Below are positions 1 through 8,031 of a stretch of DNA of 64,000 bases, one piece after another. The position numbers were made by a program, and so were the translations under genes. Below the pieces are notes generated by a model, which saw only the letters and a list, made by a program, of their open reading frames with translations, searched no databases and was not told where the DNA came from. Source of the DNA: Flavobacteriales bacterium (GTDB lineage Bacteria; Bacteroidota; Bacteroidia; Flavobacteriales_F; PHOS-HE28); assembly GCA_016705545.1 (NCBI GenBank), contig JADIYA010000007.1, positions 1 through 64,000 of the forward strand, in the 5' to 3' direction. Within the stretch, counting starts at the first letter, position 1. Every line of letters starts with the position of its first letter.

Positions 1-5
1 TTCCA

Positions 6-1181
6 TCAGTTGAGCAACTCAAACACACTCGCCGCCCCCTGCCCCGTCCCCACGCACATCGTCACCATCCCGTACTTCTGCTTGCGGCGGCGCATCTCGT
101 TGAAGAGCTGCACCGTCAGCTTCGTGCCCGTGCACCCCAGCGGATGCCCCAGCGCGATGGCGCCGCCGTTCACGTTCACGATGTTCGGGTCCAGCCCCAG
201 CTCGCGGATCACGGCGAGGCTCTGGCTCGCGAAGGCCTCGTTCAGCTCCACCAGCTCGATGTCCTTCAGCTTCAGGCCGGCCTTCTCCACGGCCTTCGGC
301 ACCGCGGCCACCGGACCGATGCCCATGATGCGCGGCTCCACGCCGGCCACGTGGTAGGAGAGGAGGCGCGCGATCGGCTTCACGTTCAGTTCCTTCAGCA
401 TGCGCTCGCTCACCACCAGCACGAAGGCCGCGCCGTCGCTGGTCTGGCTGCTGTTGCCGGCCGTTACGCTGCCCTTCGCATCGAACACCGGTTTCAGTTT
501 CGCCAGCCCTTCCAAGGTGCTCGCGCGCGGACCTTCATCGGTGTCCACCACGTACTTCTTCACCTGGCGTTTCTCCTTCTCGTCCAGGTACACCTGTTCG
601 ACTTCCACCGGCACGATGTCGTCCTTGAAACGCCCGGCGGCGATGGCGGCCAGCGCCTTCTCGTGGCTGTGCAGGCTGAACGCGTCCTGGTCCTCGCGGC
701 TCACCTTGAAGTCGCGCGCCACGGCCTCGGCGGTGAGGCCCATGCCCCAGTAGTAGGTGGGGTTCACCTTGCTCACCTCGTAGTTCGGCACGATGCGCCA
801 GCCGCCGAAGGGGATCGGGCTCATGCACTCCACGCCGCCGGCGATGATCATGTCGCTGAGGCCGCTGTGGATCTTGCTGCTCGCGATGGCGATCGTCTCG
901 CTGCCGCTGCTGCAATAGCGGTTCACCGTCATGCCCGGCACCTTGTCCGTGTTCAGGCCCATCAGGCTGATCATGCGGCCCACGTTCAGGCCCTGCTCGG
1001 CCTCGGGCGTGGCGTTGCCCACGATCACATCCTCGATGCGGTTCACGTCCAGGTTGGGCACGCTCTTCACGAGGTGTTGCACCACGTTGGCGGCCAGGTC
1101 GTCCGGACGCGTGAAACGGAACTTGCCGCGCGGGGCTTTGCCCACGGCGCTGCGGAAACCGGCGATGATGTATGCGTTCAT
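6..1181 (-). CDS. fadA: Acetyl-CoA acyltransferase (thiolase), beta-oxidation
   Basis: Thiolase that would cleave 3-ketoacyl-CoA with CoA in the last step of fatty-acid beta-oxidation, in the cytoplasm. The 391-residue product has the usual family length. The nucleophilic cysteine is C90 in VNRYCSSGSE, followed by the late GGAIALGHPLGCTG histidine motif and the CVGTGQG cysteine motif near the C-terminus, so all three catalytic positions are present. I chose the start at 1181 because family members begin MNAYIIAG; an ATG at 1199 in the same frame overlaps the upstream stop by 4 bases and is a possible alternative. It lies downstream of the multifunctional dehydrogenase/hydratase gene but is separated from it by toxin-antitoxin cargo. 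The gene is complete, ending 6 bases from the window edge. Confidence 0.95.
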   Translation of the reverse strand: MNAYIIAGFRSAVGKAPRGKFRFTRPDDLAANVVQHLVKSVPNLDVNRIEDVIVGNATPEAEQGLNVGRMISLMGLNTDKVPGMTVNRYCSSGSETIAIASSKIHSGLSDMIIAGGVECMSPIPFGGWRIVPNYEVSKVNPTYYWGMGLTAEAVARDFKVSREDQDAFSLHSHEKALAAIAAGRFKDDIVPVEVEQVYLDEKEKRQVKKYVVDTDEGPRASTLEGLAKLKPVFDAKGSVTAGNSSQTSDGAAFVLVVSERMLKELNVKPIARLLSYHVAGVEPRIMGIGPVAAVPKAVEKAGLKLKDIELVELNEAFASQSLAVIRELGLDPNIVNVNGGAIALGHPLGCTGTKLTVQLFNEMRRRKQKYGMVTMCVGTGQGAASVFELLN

Positions 1182-1195
1182 GGGGTGTAAAACGG

Positions 1196-1606
1196 TCATT
1201 TCTTGTTGCTCAAGTTCTTCTTCGCCACCTTAAGGCCGGAACCGCTCTTGCCTTTGGGTTTGAGCTTTCCTTGGAGCTTGAAGATGCTGTTCATGATGTG
1301 TTCCGCTTTGTCAACGAGGGTATCGCGTTCCGCGCTGTTGATGAAGCCCAGGCGCTTGGCTAGAACCACTTGGGTGATCAGTTCTGCTGCGTAACCAGCT
1401 GCGTCCCCGAGGAGGAGGTGGAACTCCGCGTCGTTGTTCCGCTGTGCCCCCTCCGCGATCTTGCTCGGTATCGAAACGCAACAGCGGCGTAACTCCGACT
1501 GAAGTCCAGAGGTCTCGTGCTTTGGGAACTCCTTGGTTACCTTGTACACTTCGACAGCGAGGTCCATTCCAAGGTTCCAGATGTCTAGGTTCATGAAGCG
1601 ATGCAT
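1196..1606 (-). CDS. Four-helix bundle protein, S23/23S rRNA intervening-sequence family
   Basis: A 136-residue protein of the small four-helix bundle family first found encoded in 23S rRNA intervening sequences. Seen: an N-terminal MHRFMNLDIW resembling the usual MHxFxNLDIW start, then a basic LRRCCVSIPSKIAEGAQR segment that is the family hallmark, and a lysine-rich tail. No enzymatic residues are known for the family and its role outside rRNA inserts is unclear. Here it is a free-standing gene, not in an rRNA gene, sitting 29 bases after the AbiEii toxin gene and directly before the thiolase. Base composition is visibly lower in GC than the thiolase, like the rest of the inserted cargo, which suggests transfer. 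The family call is firm, function unknown. Confidence 0.85.
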   Translation of the reverse strand: MHRFMNLDIWNLGMDLAVEVYKVTKEFPKHETSGLQSELRRCCVSIPSKIAEGAQRNNDAEFHLLLGDAAGYAAELITQVVLAKRLGFINSAERDTLVDKAEHIMNSIFKLQGKLKPKGKSGSGLKVAKKNLSNKK

Positions 1607-1635
1607 GGTGCTGAAGTTTTGGTGTTGGCTGCAGT

Positions 1636-2688
1636 TCAGATCTTGTTCTGATGTTGAAGTAGGAGATGCTTGCGGAAGTTATCCTCGAATTGTGCGAGTT
1701 GTTCCATGACCGCATCGAATGCAGGCACCTCTCCATAGAACATATCGCGCGACATGCCATCATAATCCTGATGCCATGCTTCGCGTGCGGCGCCTTGCGG
1801 AATGATGTTGAATCCATCGGTGAGCAACGCGTCGTAGTCCACACCGGGGTATCTGTAGTAAATGCTGCGTTGTTGCACTACTGCTGGATACAAGTCCGCG
1901 CGTGCAATGGCTTTGGCGGTCGCACCTGCGCGGTGGAGGAAGTAGAGGTCGAAATAGTGCCGTGCGAGGCGACGGCGTGGACCATCCGGACGCTGCACCA
2001 ATACTTCGTGAAGAAGTAGCGCTTTCTCGATCAAAGTGCGTTCTGCTTCCAGGGTGCGCACCGGGAATGAGCCATCGCCTAACTCTTCCGTGAATAGTTC
2101 ATGCACGTAGGCGCGAACAGGGGCCATGGCGCTTGGCCATGCATCAGCCTTCGCTACCAGGTCCACTTTCACGAAATCGAGCAAGTAGCCGCCGCCCGTA
2201 TCGAAGTGCTTCGGGTAGCCGAAGGAGATCACCGTCTCGTGGTTGTCACTGTCAGCGTTCAGGTCGAGGCTCCATGCGCGGCCCTGCAATTCGGGTGCAA
2301 GTGCCTCTCGCAACGCGGGAAGCAAGACATCCGCAGCCCATGCTCGACAAGCCTTCGCGATCTTCTTCGCACGCTCTTTCTGCTGTCGGGGCGAATGCTG
2401 AGGCCCCGGAATGCCATCTTCAGCTAGTCCGAGCGCAGGGCGATTGACCACCAGATCCACATCCTCCGAGAAGCGCTCCGTGATCTTGTGCGCTTTGGAG
2501 AGCGATGTGCCGCCTTTGAACGTGATGTGCTGCCCGATCTCTGGAAGCGCCATGACATTTTCCAGGAAGAGGCAGATGAACACGTCTTTCTCAAGGCTTT
2601 CCATCGCAAGCCCCATTTTCTCGTTCGCCTCAATGAGCAACGGAAGCTGTTGGGCTGCTGTGAGGTGGAGGAACCGATGGATGCTCAT
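1636..2688 (-). CDS. abiEii: AbiEii/AbiGii-family nucleotidyltransferase toxin
   Basis: Toxin half of a type IV AbiE-like toxin-antitoxin/abortive-infection pair. Family members are nucleotidyltransferases, some shown to add nucleotides to tRNA acceptor ends and arrest growth. The 350-residue product shows the polymerase-beta-like active site: GGTSLSK at residues 59-65 and RFSEDVDL at 72-79, with the paired acidic residues intact, so the toxin should be active. The start ATG overlaps the stop of the upstream antitoxin gene in an ATGA, the normal antitoxin-then-toxin order and translational coupling. The pair interrupts a beta-oxidation locus, consistent with mobile defence cargo. The target molecule in this organism is not readable from the sequence. 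Confidence 0.92.
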   Translation of the reverse strand: MSIHRFLHLTAAQQLPLLIEANEKMGLAMESLEKDVFICLFLENVMALPEIGQHITFKGGTSLSKAHKITERFSEDVDLVVNRPALGLAEDGIPGPQHSPRQQKERAKKIAKACRAWAADVLLPALREALAPELQGRAWSLDLNADSDNHETVISFGYPKHFDTGGGYLLDFVKVDLVAKADAWPSAMAPVRAYVHELFTEELGDGSFPVRTLEAERTLIEKALLLHEVLVQRPDGPRRRLARHYFDLYFLHRAGATAKAIARADLYPAVVQQRSIYYRYPGVDYDALLTDGFNIIPQGAAREAWHQDYDGMSRDMFYGEVPAFDAVMEQLAQFEDNFRKHLLLQHQNKI

Positions 2689-3317
2689 GGTGCTTCAGCG
2701 ATCAATCGACGCATGATGTCCGCGATCCAGACCGGGGCGATATCCAGGTCTTCTTTCAGATCCTCCTTACCGCCCGGAGGCAACCTTCTGAGCAACTCGG
2801 CATATTCCTCCTTACCGATGTTTTTCCGGCCGTAGTCGCGCAGGCCTTGGATCACCAAGTAGCCCACCTCGGTGCGTGCCCGCATGTAGCGCGAACTGGT
2901 GCGACGGAGGATGATCTCATTCGCACGTCCGCCTGGTCGCATGGGCCGCAAACGGATCTTGCGGGATCGGCCATCGGTTTGGAAGGCGACGCGCGTAGGC
3001 ACTTGGGTGCTTATGCCCGTGATGTTGGCCGCGTAGGCATGTGTTTCACGGATCGTGATCCCATCGCGCTTGGCGATCGCAGCCACGATCTCGTGTGTGC
3101 CTGCTATGCTCTCCCCGAACATCCCACCCAGCTCCGGGAAGAAGTACAACCCGTTCCCGATATTCCGCAGTACCTCCTTCTTCACCAGCCGGTGCAGCGC
3201 CACCGCCACCGCCCCACGGCTGCCTAGGTCACGGAAGTCGCGCGGGGTGAGCACGCTGCCCCGGCCACGCTCTTCAATGCGCGCCAGTACCAGCTTTTCC
3301 ACGGATGGGCGTTTCAT
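2685..3317 (-). CDS. abiEi: AbiEi-like antitoxin / transcriptional repressor (DUF6088-type)
   Basis: A 210-residue cognate antitoxin. The first 70 residues form a winged-helix-like region (LTPRDFRDLGSRGAV ... GNGLYFFP), as in AbiEi proteins where it represses the operon by binding inverted repeats, and the rest is the antitoxin domain that neutralises the toxin without direct stable contact in studied type IV systems. It precedes the toxin with a 4-base overlap. A perfect 10-bp inverted repeat flanks the predicted promoter just upstream (3328-3361), fitting negative autoregulation. The assignment rests on the N-terminal domain, its length, and the adjacent AbiEii gene. Homology to the better-studied COG5340 AbiEi proteins may be only structural; the DUF6088 naming is from memory. 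Confidence 0.85.
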   Translation of the reverse strand: MKRPSVEKLVLARIEERGRGSVLTPRDFRDLGSRGAVAVALHRLVKKEVLRNIGNGLYFFPELGGMFGESIAGTHEIVAAIAKRDGITIRETHAYAANITGISTQVPTRVAFQTDGRSRKIRLRPMRPGGRANEIILRRTSSRYMRARTEVGYLVIQGLRDYGRKNIGKEEYAELLRRLPPGGKEDLKEDLDIAPVWIADIMRRLIAEAP

Positions 3318-3327
3318 CTTGCTTTAT

Positions 3328-3361
3328 TTTGTAACACAAAGGTATACGAAAGTGTTACAAA
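3328..3361. promoter_or_regulatory. Operator-like inverted repeat of the abiE operon
   Basis: TTTGTAACAC (3328-3337) and GTGTTACAAA (3352-3361) are perfect 10-bp inverted arms with a 14-bp spacer, 10 bases upstream of the antitoxin start codon. The spacer holds the predicted -7 element, so a dimer bound to both arms would occlude the promoter. AbiEi repressors are known to bind inverted repeats in their own promoter; that this is the site here is inferred. Confidence 0.7.
3337..3344 (-). promoter_or_regulatory. Promoter -7 element (TACCTTTG) of abiEi-abiEii
   Basis: On the minus strand this is TACCTTTG, an exact match to the Bacteroidota -7 consensus TAnnTTTG, 19 bases before the antitoxin ATG. 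It lies between the arms of the inverted repeat. No clear -33 TTG is present at the usual distance. Confidence 0.6.
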
Positions 3362-3413
3362 TGTGGTTTCGTTCTCAGGCTCAGAATATTGGGGCGTGCA
3401 GGAGGGTGCGTGC

Positions 3414-3495
3414 CGGCGCTAAAGCGCAGCGCCGTCGGGTTATCCGCTACAAGTCCTCGGCCTGTTGCTTCGTCGTTCCTCCTCGCAATCAGGCC
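3414..3495. repeat. Intergenic double hairpin, REP-like element
   Basis: Two hairpins lie between the abiE promoter and the next gene. CGGCGCT (3414-3420) pairs with AGCGCCG (3428-3434), and GGCCTGTTGC (3459-3468) pairs with GCAATCAGGCC (3485-3495) with one bulge. The stretch is followed by a CCGCTTCTATCCCTCACGC-like segment (about 3506-3524). The shape resembles dispersed intergenic elements of Flavobacteriales as I recall them; no second close copy is obvious in this window. No gene is supported between 3318 and 3579. Confidence 0.4.
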
Positions 3496-3579
3496 TGCGG
3501 GCTTTCCGCTTCTATCCCTCACGCTAATTTGAATCATCCGTTTTCTAGCTGTTGGCGAAAAGAGTTGTGCGCATCGCTT

Positions 3580-4164
3580 TTAGGCATGTGAGAAACCGTT
3601 CCCTGGCTTGAACGAAGACGAAAGCCTGAAGCTGTTCAGGTTCGTATGCGGAGAGCAGGCGGTATTGCCTCGATAGACCACCGAGATCGCCCATGAACAG
3701 CCATCGCTGATGCCTATCGAGCTCATGGTCGAATCGTTCACTTGTTTCTCATCGATGTTCAGAGAGTCCTGGTCCATCGTCCAGAACCCTTGGGCTGTCA
3801 GTTCACCGAGCAGGCGGTCAATGCTCTTGTCGACTTTCAACCGCTTTCTGGTTAGGCTCCTGAGCTCCTTCTTGCTGCGATCGCTGTACTGCGCAGTCCA
3901 TTTCTCGGCGCGCCATTCACCTTTCTTCTGACGGACCACAGTGATGGTCTGCTTGGTCGGCCCGTAGCACCGTGTGGAATAGATGAGGACGGCTCCTGTA
4001 TCGCCTTCCAATTCTGCTGTCACCAAGGCTATTTCACTTTCAGTGCCCTTCACATTGGACTCGAACTCAGGGAAAGGCGATTGAGCGAGCATCGGTGAGC
4101 CCAAGCAAACGCCGATCAAGCTGATGCCGAGAAGACAACGATGATATGAGCGGCTAGTGAACAC
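3580..4164 (-). CDS. Secreted protein of unknown function
   Basis: A 194-residue protein I do not recognise. Residues 1-28 look like a signal peptide (basic start, hydrophobic LLGISLIGVCLGSP core, cleavage after MLAQ). The mature part is a mixed alpha/beta sequence with a basic stretch (SLTRKRLKVDKSIDRLL) and a C-terminal segment with two cysteines (GCSW and TACS). No sorting domain, lipobox or catalytic motif is seen. It lies between the fused dehydrogenase/hydratase gene and the abiE genes, is lower in GC than the metabolic genes, and is probably part of the same inserted block. Export to the periplasm or outside is inferred from the signal peptide only. Confidence 0.7.
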   Translation of the reverse strand: MFTSRSYHRCLLGISLIGVCLGSPMLAQSPFPEFESNVKGTESEIALVTAELEGDTGAVLIYSTRCYGPTKQTITVVRQKKGEWRAEKWTAQYSDRSKKELRSLTRKRLKVDKSIDRLLGELTAQGFWTMDQDSLNIDEKQVNDSTMSSIGISDGCSWAISVVYRGNTACSPHTNLNSFRLSSSFKPGNGFSHA

Positions 4165-4179
4165 GTTTCTCGTCGTTCA

Positions 4180-6562
4180 TCAGTTCCGCAACACTTTCCC
4201 GCTGGTGATGATCGACTGCAAGCGCTCCAGCGTTTTCCGCTGCATGCAGAGTTCCAGGAAGGTCTTCCGCTCCAGGTCCAGCAGGTATTGCTCGCTGACT
4301 TCCGTGGGTTCGCTGAGGTCGCCGCCGCAGAGCACATGGCCCAGCTTCTGCGAGATCAGCGTGTCGTGCTCGCTGATGTAATTGCCGCTCTGCATGGTGT
4401 TGGCGCCGATGTACACGATGCCCAGGCCTTCGCGGCCGAGCACCTTGATGTCCTTGCGCATGGGCGGCTTGGTGTAGCCCTTCTCCCAGAGGTCGAGCGC
4501 GCATTCCTTGGCGTAGGCCAGCTGGTGCGCGCGGCTCACGATCACCTCGTCCGTGCCGCGGCGCAGGTAGCCGAGGGCGAAGGCCTCTTCGCCGCTGGTG
4601 CTCACCTTGGCCTGGCCGATGGTGAGGAAGCGCTCGCGCAGCGCGTTGATGCGGATGTCGCCTTCCTTCAGTTCATCGCTGAGGCGCAGCGCGAACTCCT
4701 TGCTGCCGCCACCGCCGGGGATCACGCCCACGCCGAATTCCACGAGGCCCATGTAGGTCTCGGCATGCGCCACCACCTTGTCCGCGTGCAGGCAGAGCTC
4801 GGTGCCGCCGCCGAGGCAGAGCTGGTGCGGCGCGGCCACCACGGGGATGGATGAATGCCGCATGCGCATCATCGTGTTCTGGAAGGTGCGGATGGCCATG
4901 TCCAGGTCGTCGTACTCCTGCTCCACGGCCATCATGAAGATCATGCCCACGTTGGCGCCCGCGCTGAAGAGCGCGCCGTCGTTGTAGACCACGAGGCCTT
5001 TGTAACCGGCCTCCGCGAGATCGATCGCCTTGTTGAGGCCTTGGATCACCTCCGCGCCGATGGTGTTCATCTTGCTGTTCCAGCTCACCGCGAGGATGCC
5101 GTCGCCGAGATCGCGCACGGTGGCGTTGGCGTTCTTCCACACGATGCTGCTGTCGGGCAGGTCGGCGAGCACGATCAGATCCTCCTGACCGGGGATCGGC
5201 TTTGTAGCTCTTGCTGGCCACATCGTAGTAGAGCCGCTTGCCACCTTCGCGTTTGTAGAAGTGTGTGTTGCCTGCGGCCACGAAGTCCTTCACCCATTGT
5301 GCGCTTTGCACACCGACCTTGTCCATGTCGGCGAGCACCTCTTTCACCCCAATGGCCTCCCACGCCTCAAAAGGCCCCAACTCCCAGCCGAAGCCCGCGC
5401 GCATGCCGTCGTCGATGCGGTAGAGCTCGTCGCTGATCTCGGGGATGCGGTTGCTCACGTAGGCGAACATCGCCTGGAACGAACGGCGGTAGAACTCACC
5501 GGCCTTGTCCGTTCCGTGGTACACCAGCTTCGTGCGTTCGCGCAGGTCGTCCACCTTCTTCGCGGCGTCCAGCGTGGCGAACTTGGGTTTCACCTGCGGC
5601 TTGTACTCCAGCGTTTTCAGGTCGAGCGAGAGGATGTCGCCTTTCGGTGATGTGCGGTCCTTGAAGAAGAAGCCCTTGCCGGTCTTGCTGCCGAGCATGC
5701 CCTTCTCCACCATCTTCTGCAGGTATTCCGGAATGGCGAAGAGGCTGTTGCGCTCGTCGTTCGGGCAGTTGTCATGCACGCCTTTCGCCACGTTCACCAA
5801 GGTGTCGAGGCCCACCACATCCGCCGTGCGGAACGTCGCGCTCTTCGGGTGACCGATCACGGGTCCGGTGAGGCGGTCCACTTCCTCCACGCTCAGCCCC
5901 ATGTCGTTGATGAGGTGGAAGATGTCCATGATGCCGAACACGCCGATGCGGTTGGCCACGAAGGCGGGCGTGTCCTTGGCGAGCACGGTGACCTTGCCCA
6001 GCACGCGACGGCCGTACTGTTCCAGAAAGGCGACGATCGCGGGATCCGTTTTCGGGCTGGGGATCAGCTCCAGCAAGGGCAGGTAGCGCGGCGGATTGAA
6101 GAAGTGCGTGCCGAGGAAGTGCTTGGCGAAGTCCTCGCTGCGGCCTTCGAGCAGCGCGTTGATCGGGATGCCGCTGGTGTTGGTGGTGATGAGCGTGCCG
6201 GGCGTGCGGTACTTCTCCACGTTGGCATACACCTGCTGCTTGATGTCCAGCCGTTCCACCACGACCTCGATCACCCAGTCGCAGTCCTTGATCTTCGGCA
6301 GATCGTCCTCGAAGTTGCCGGTGCTGATGCGCTTCGCGAAGCGCTTGTCGTAGATGGGCGAGGGGTTGCTCTTCAGCGCGAAGGCGAGCGCGTCGTTGAC
6401 GATCTTGTTGCGCTCGGCGGGCACTTTGCTTTCGGTGGCTTCCTTCGGAACGATGTCCAAGAGGAGCACTTCGGCACCCACGTTGGCGAAGTGGCAGGCG
6501 ATGCGGCTGCCCATGACGCCGGATCCGAGGACGGCGACTTTCTTGATCTGTCTATTGGCCAT
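4180..6562 (-). CDS. 3-hydroxyacyl-CoA dehydrogenase/enoyl-CoA hydratase fusion, frameshifted at 5201-5203
   Basis: Multifunctional beta-oxidation enzyme. The N-terminal half (from 6562) is the NAD-dependent 3-hydroxyacyl-CoA dehydrogenase, with the Rossmann motif VLGSGVMGSRIACHFA and the HFFNPP and GFFF regions. The C-terminal half is an enoyl-CoA hydratase/isomerase domain with the oxyanion-hole region and GGGTELCLHADKVVA. The reading frame breaks at the TTT run 5201-5203: the first frame reads SYKADPRSGG while the next frame resumes with KPIPGQEDLIV. Removing one base of the run joins them as SYKPIPGQEDL and gives 793 residues, the length I expect for this Bacteroidota fusion. Its start overlaps the MarR stop as TGATG, so the two are coupled. 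Read error is the likeliest cause of the break; a true pseudogene is the alternative. Confidence 0.9.
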
Positions 6563-6996
6563 CAGAAGAGTTGTTCTTGTTCGAGTATCCGATCCAGTTC
6601 GGTCATCACCGTCCGGAAGTTGTTGAGTTGCGTCGGCGTGAAACGGCTCTGCACCGCTTCGTTGAATTTGATCACCGTGTTGCGGCTCACGTCGCGCATT
6701 TGTTTGCCTTTCGCGGTGAGGTGCATGCGGACCACGCGCTTATCCTCTTTGCAGGGTACGCGTTTGATCAGGCCCTCTTCCTCCATGGTCTGCAGCGTGC
6801 GCACCAGGCTCCTGCTCTCCATGCCCATCTTGGGACCGAGCTTGGTGCTTGGGGTTCCTTCCGGGTCGATGCTCAGGAGGATCTGGCCAATGGCCATTGT
6901 CCCACCGTACTTGGAAGCTTCGCTGTTATAGATGCGCGAGATGCGGCTCCAAACTTTGCGGATGGGAAAGTCGATCGTCTCTTCGGGCTTCATCAC
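6562..6996 (-). CDS. MarR-family transcriptional regulator of the beta-oxidation locus
   Basis: A 144-residue winged-helix MarR-type repressor. Residues about 40-95 carry the helix-turn-helix and wing, including LGPKMGMESRSLVRTLQTME and KRVPCKEDKRVVRMHLT, the DxR wing signature of the family. It is the first gene of the operon and its TGA overlaps the ATG of the fatty-acid oxidation enzyme by one base. MarR regulators at the head of such loci usually sense acyl-CoA or fatty acids; that ligand is inferred, not visible. A perfect palindrome at 7031-7044, about 35 bases upstream of the start, is a good operator candidate and would allow autoregulation. Confidence 0.9.
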   Translation of the reverse strand: MMKPEETIDFPIRKVWSRISRIYNSEASKYGGTMAIGQILLSIDPEGTPSTKLGPKMGMESRSLVRTLQTMEEEGLIKRVPCKEDKRVVRMHLTAKGKQMRDVSRNTVIKFNEAVQSRFTPTQLNNFRTVMTELDRILEQEQLF

Positions 6997-7030
6997 GGGT
7001 CGGCTTCGGTGCCCAATGTAGATTCATATA

Positions 7031-7044
7031 GTATGCGTGCATAC
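7031..7044. promoter_or_regulatory. Candidate MarR operator palindrome
   Basis: GTATGCGTGCATAC is a perfect 6+2+6 inverted repeat in the divergent region between the MarR gene (minus) and a lipoprotein gene (plus). Its size and symmetry fit a MarR dimer site. A TACATTGG, close to the -7 consensus, lies just downstream of it towards the MarR gene. Confidence 0.5.
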
Positions 7045-7119
7045 CAGATGAGAAGGAAGATTTCCACGATCTGCCGGGCACGATGGTTGTTAGTTTCGCG
7101 CTGCCCAACTCCTTCAGCC

Positions 7120-8031
7120 ATGCGACTCCTCGCCCTCCTCTTCCCGGTTTCCGCGCTCTTGCTCATCAGCTCTTGCCGGAAGGATGAGACGGATACCCCG
7201 GCACCGGCAGACCCCGCTCCTACCGGACCGCGCCTGGTGATGAAGTTCCGATTCGACAGTACACAGGCCCGCCTTGACAATATCGGGCAGCCGGCCATGC
7301 TCGCACCTGGCCGCGCAGCGCAGAATCCGCGCTTCAATAAGATGAGCGCGCATTACGTCGAATTCGCGCCGAGCATGCTCACAGCGCTCGGAGCCGGAGA
7401 GGTCGTGTACCATGCCCCTGAGACCACGGCAGGCGGCAGCACGGCGATCAATTTCGCGCAGAGCGTGAAGGCGGGAGAGGGAGAGACCTTCTTCAGCATG
7501 CCCATCGCCGACATGGAACCTGGCACCTACGAATGGCTGCGCGTCTCGCTCGCATACCAGAACTACGACATCAAATTCCGCTACACCGATGGCACTTGGG
7601 GCACCTTTAACCTGTGGGGCACGGTGGCCAGCTTCATCGGCTACAACACCTACATCACCAGTTTCCCGGTGCGAGATCAGAACGTTGCCGTGAACGCGAA
7701 CAAACTGCAAGGCTTCTGGGCATTTGAGGTCATCAATCCGCCCATCGCTACGGCCCCGGTTACCGGTCAGGCGCCTCCGGGAGCCACCACGGTGCCCAAC
7801 CCGCTCTTCGCTACTTCGCCCATTCCGGCTGGATCATGCGTGGTAACGGGCGCTTTCGCCACGCCGCTCACGATCACAGGCACCGAGACACAGGATGTGG
7901 TGATCACCGTTTCGCTGAGCACGAACAACAGCTTCGAGTGGATCGATAACGGTGATGGGATCTACGAACCCGCCATCGGCGATGCGGTGGTGGACATGGG
8001 CGTGCGCGGGATGATACCCAGCGTTGATTAG
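7120..8031 (+). CDS. Lipoprotein of unknown function, MbnP-like
   Basis: A 303-residue predicted lipoprotein. The N-terminus MRLLALLFPVSALLLISSC is a signal peptide ending in a lipobox, with the lipid-modified cysteine at residue 19. The mature part begins with a short acidic/proline linker and then a beta-rich domain opening LVMKFRFDSTQARLDN. That opening, and the later aspartate-rich end with DNGDGIYEPAIGDAV, recall the MbnP-like domain found in many Bacteroidota lipoproteins; this is recognition from memory and moderately sure. A TAGTTTCG element at 7091-7098 is a likely promoter. The 3' end overlaps the convergent GH16 gene by 4 bases. Confidence 0.75.
   Translation: MRLLALLFPVSALLLISSCRKDETDTPAPADPAPTGPRLVMKFRFDSTQARLDNIGQPAMLAPGRAAQNPRFNKMSAHYVEFAPSMLTALGAGEVVYHAPETTAGGSTAINFAQSVKAGEGETFFSMPIADMEPGTYEWLRVSLAYQNYDIKFRYTDGTWGTFNLWGTVASFIGYNTYITSFPVRDQNVAVNANKLQGFWAFEVINPPIATAPVTGQAPPGATTVPNPLFATSPIPAGSCVVTGAFATPLTITGTETQDVVITVSLSTNNSFEWIDNGDGIYEPAIGDAVVDMGVRGMIPSVD

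Noticed and set aside
144..1190. 348-codon plus-strand frame over the thiolase
   Set aside because: Histidine/alanine-rich shadow frame; thiolase motifs are on the minus strand.
5201..5203. Programmed ribosomal frameshifting as the cause of the split dehydrogenase/hydratase
   Set aside because: No slippery heptamer or downstream stimulatory structure is evident, and four other unrelated genes show similar one-base breaks.
5774..6931. 385-codon plus-strand frame over the dehydrogenase and MarR genes
   Set aside because: Spans two coupled minus-strand genes with conserved motifs and resembles no protein.
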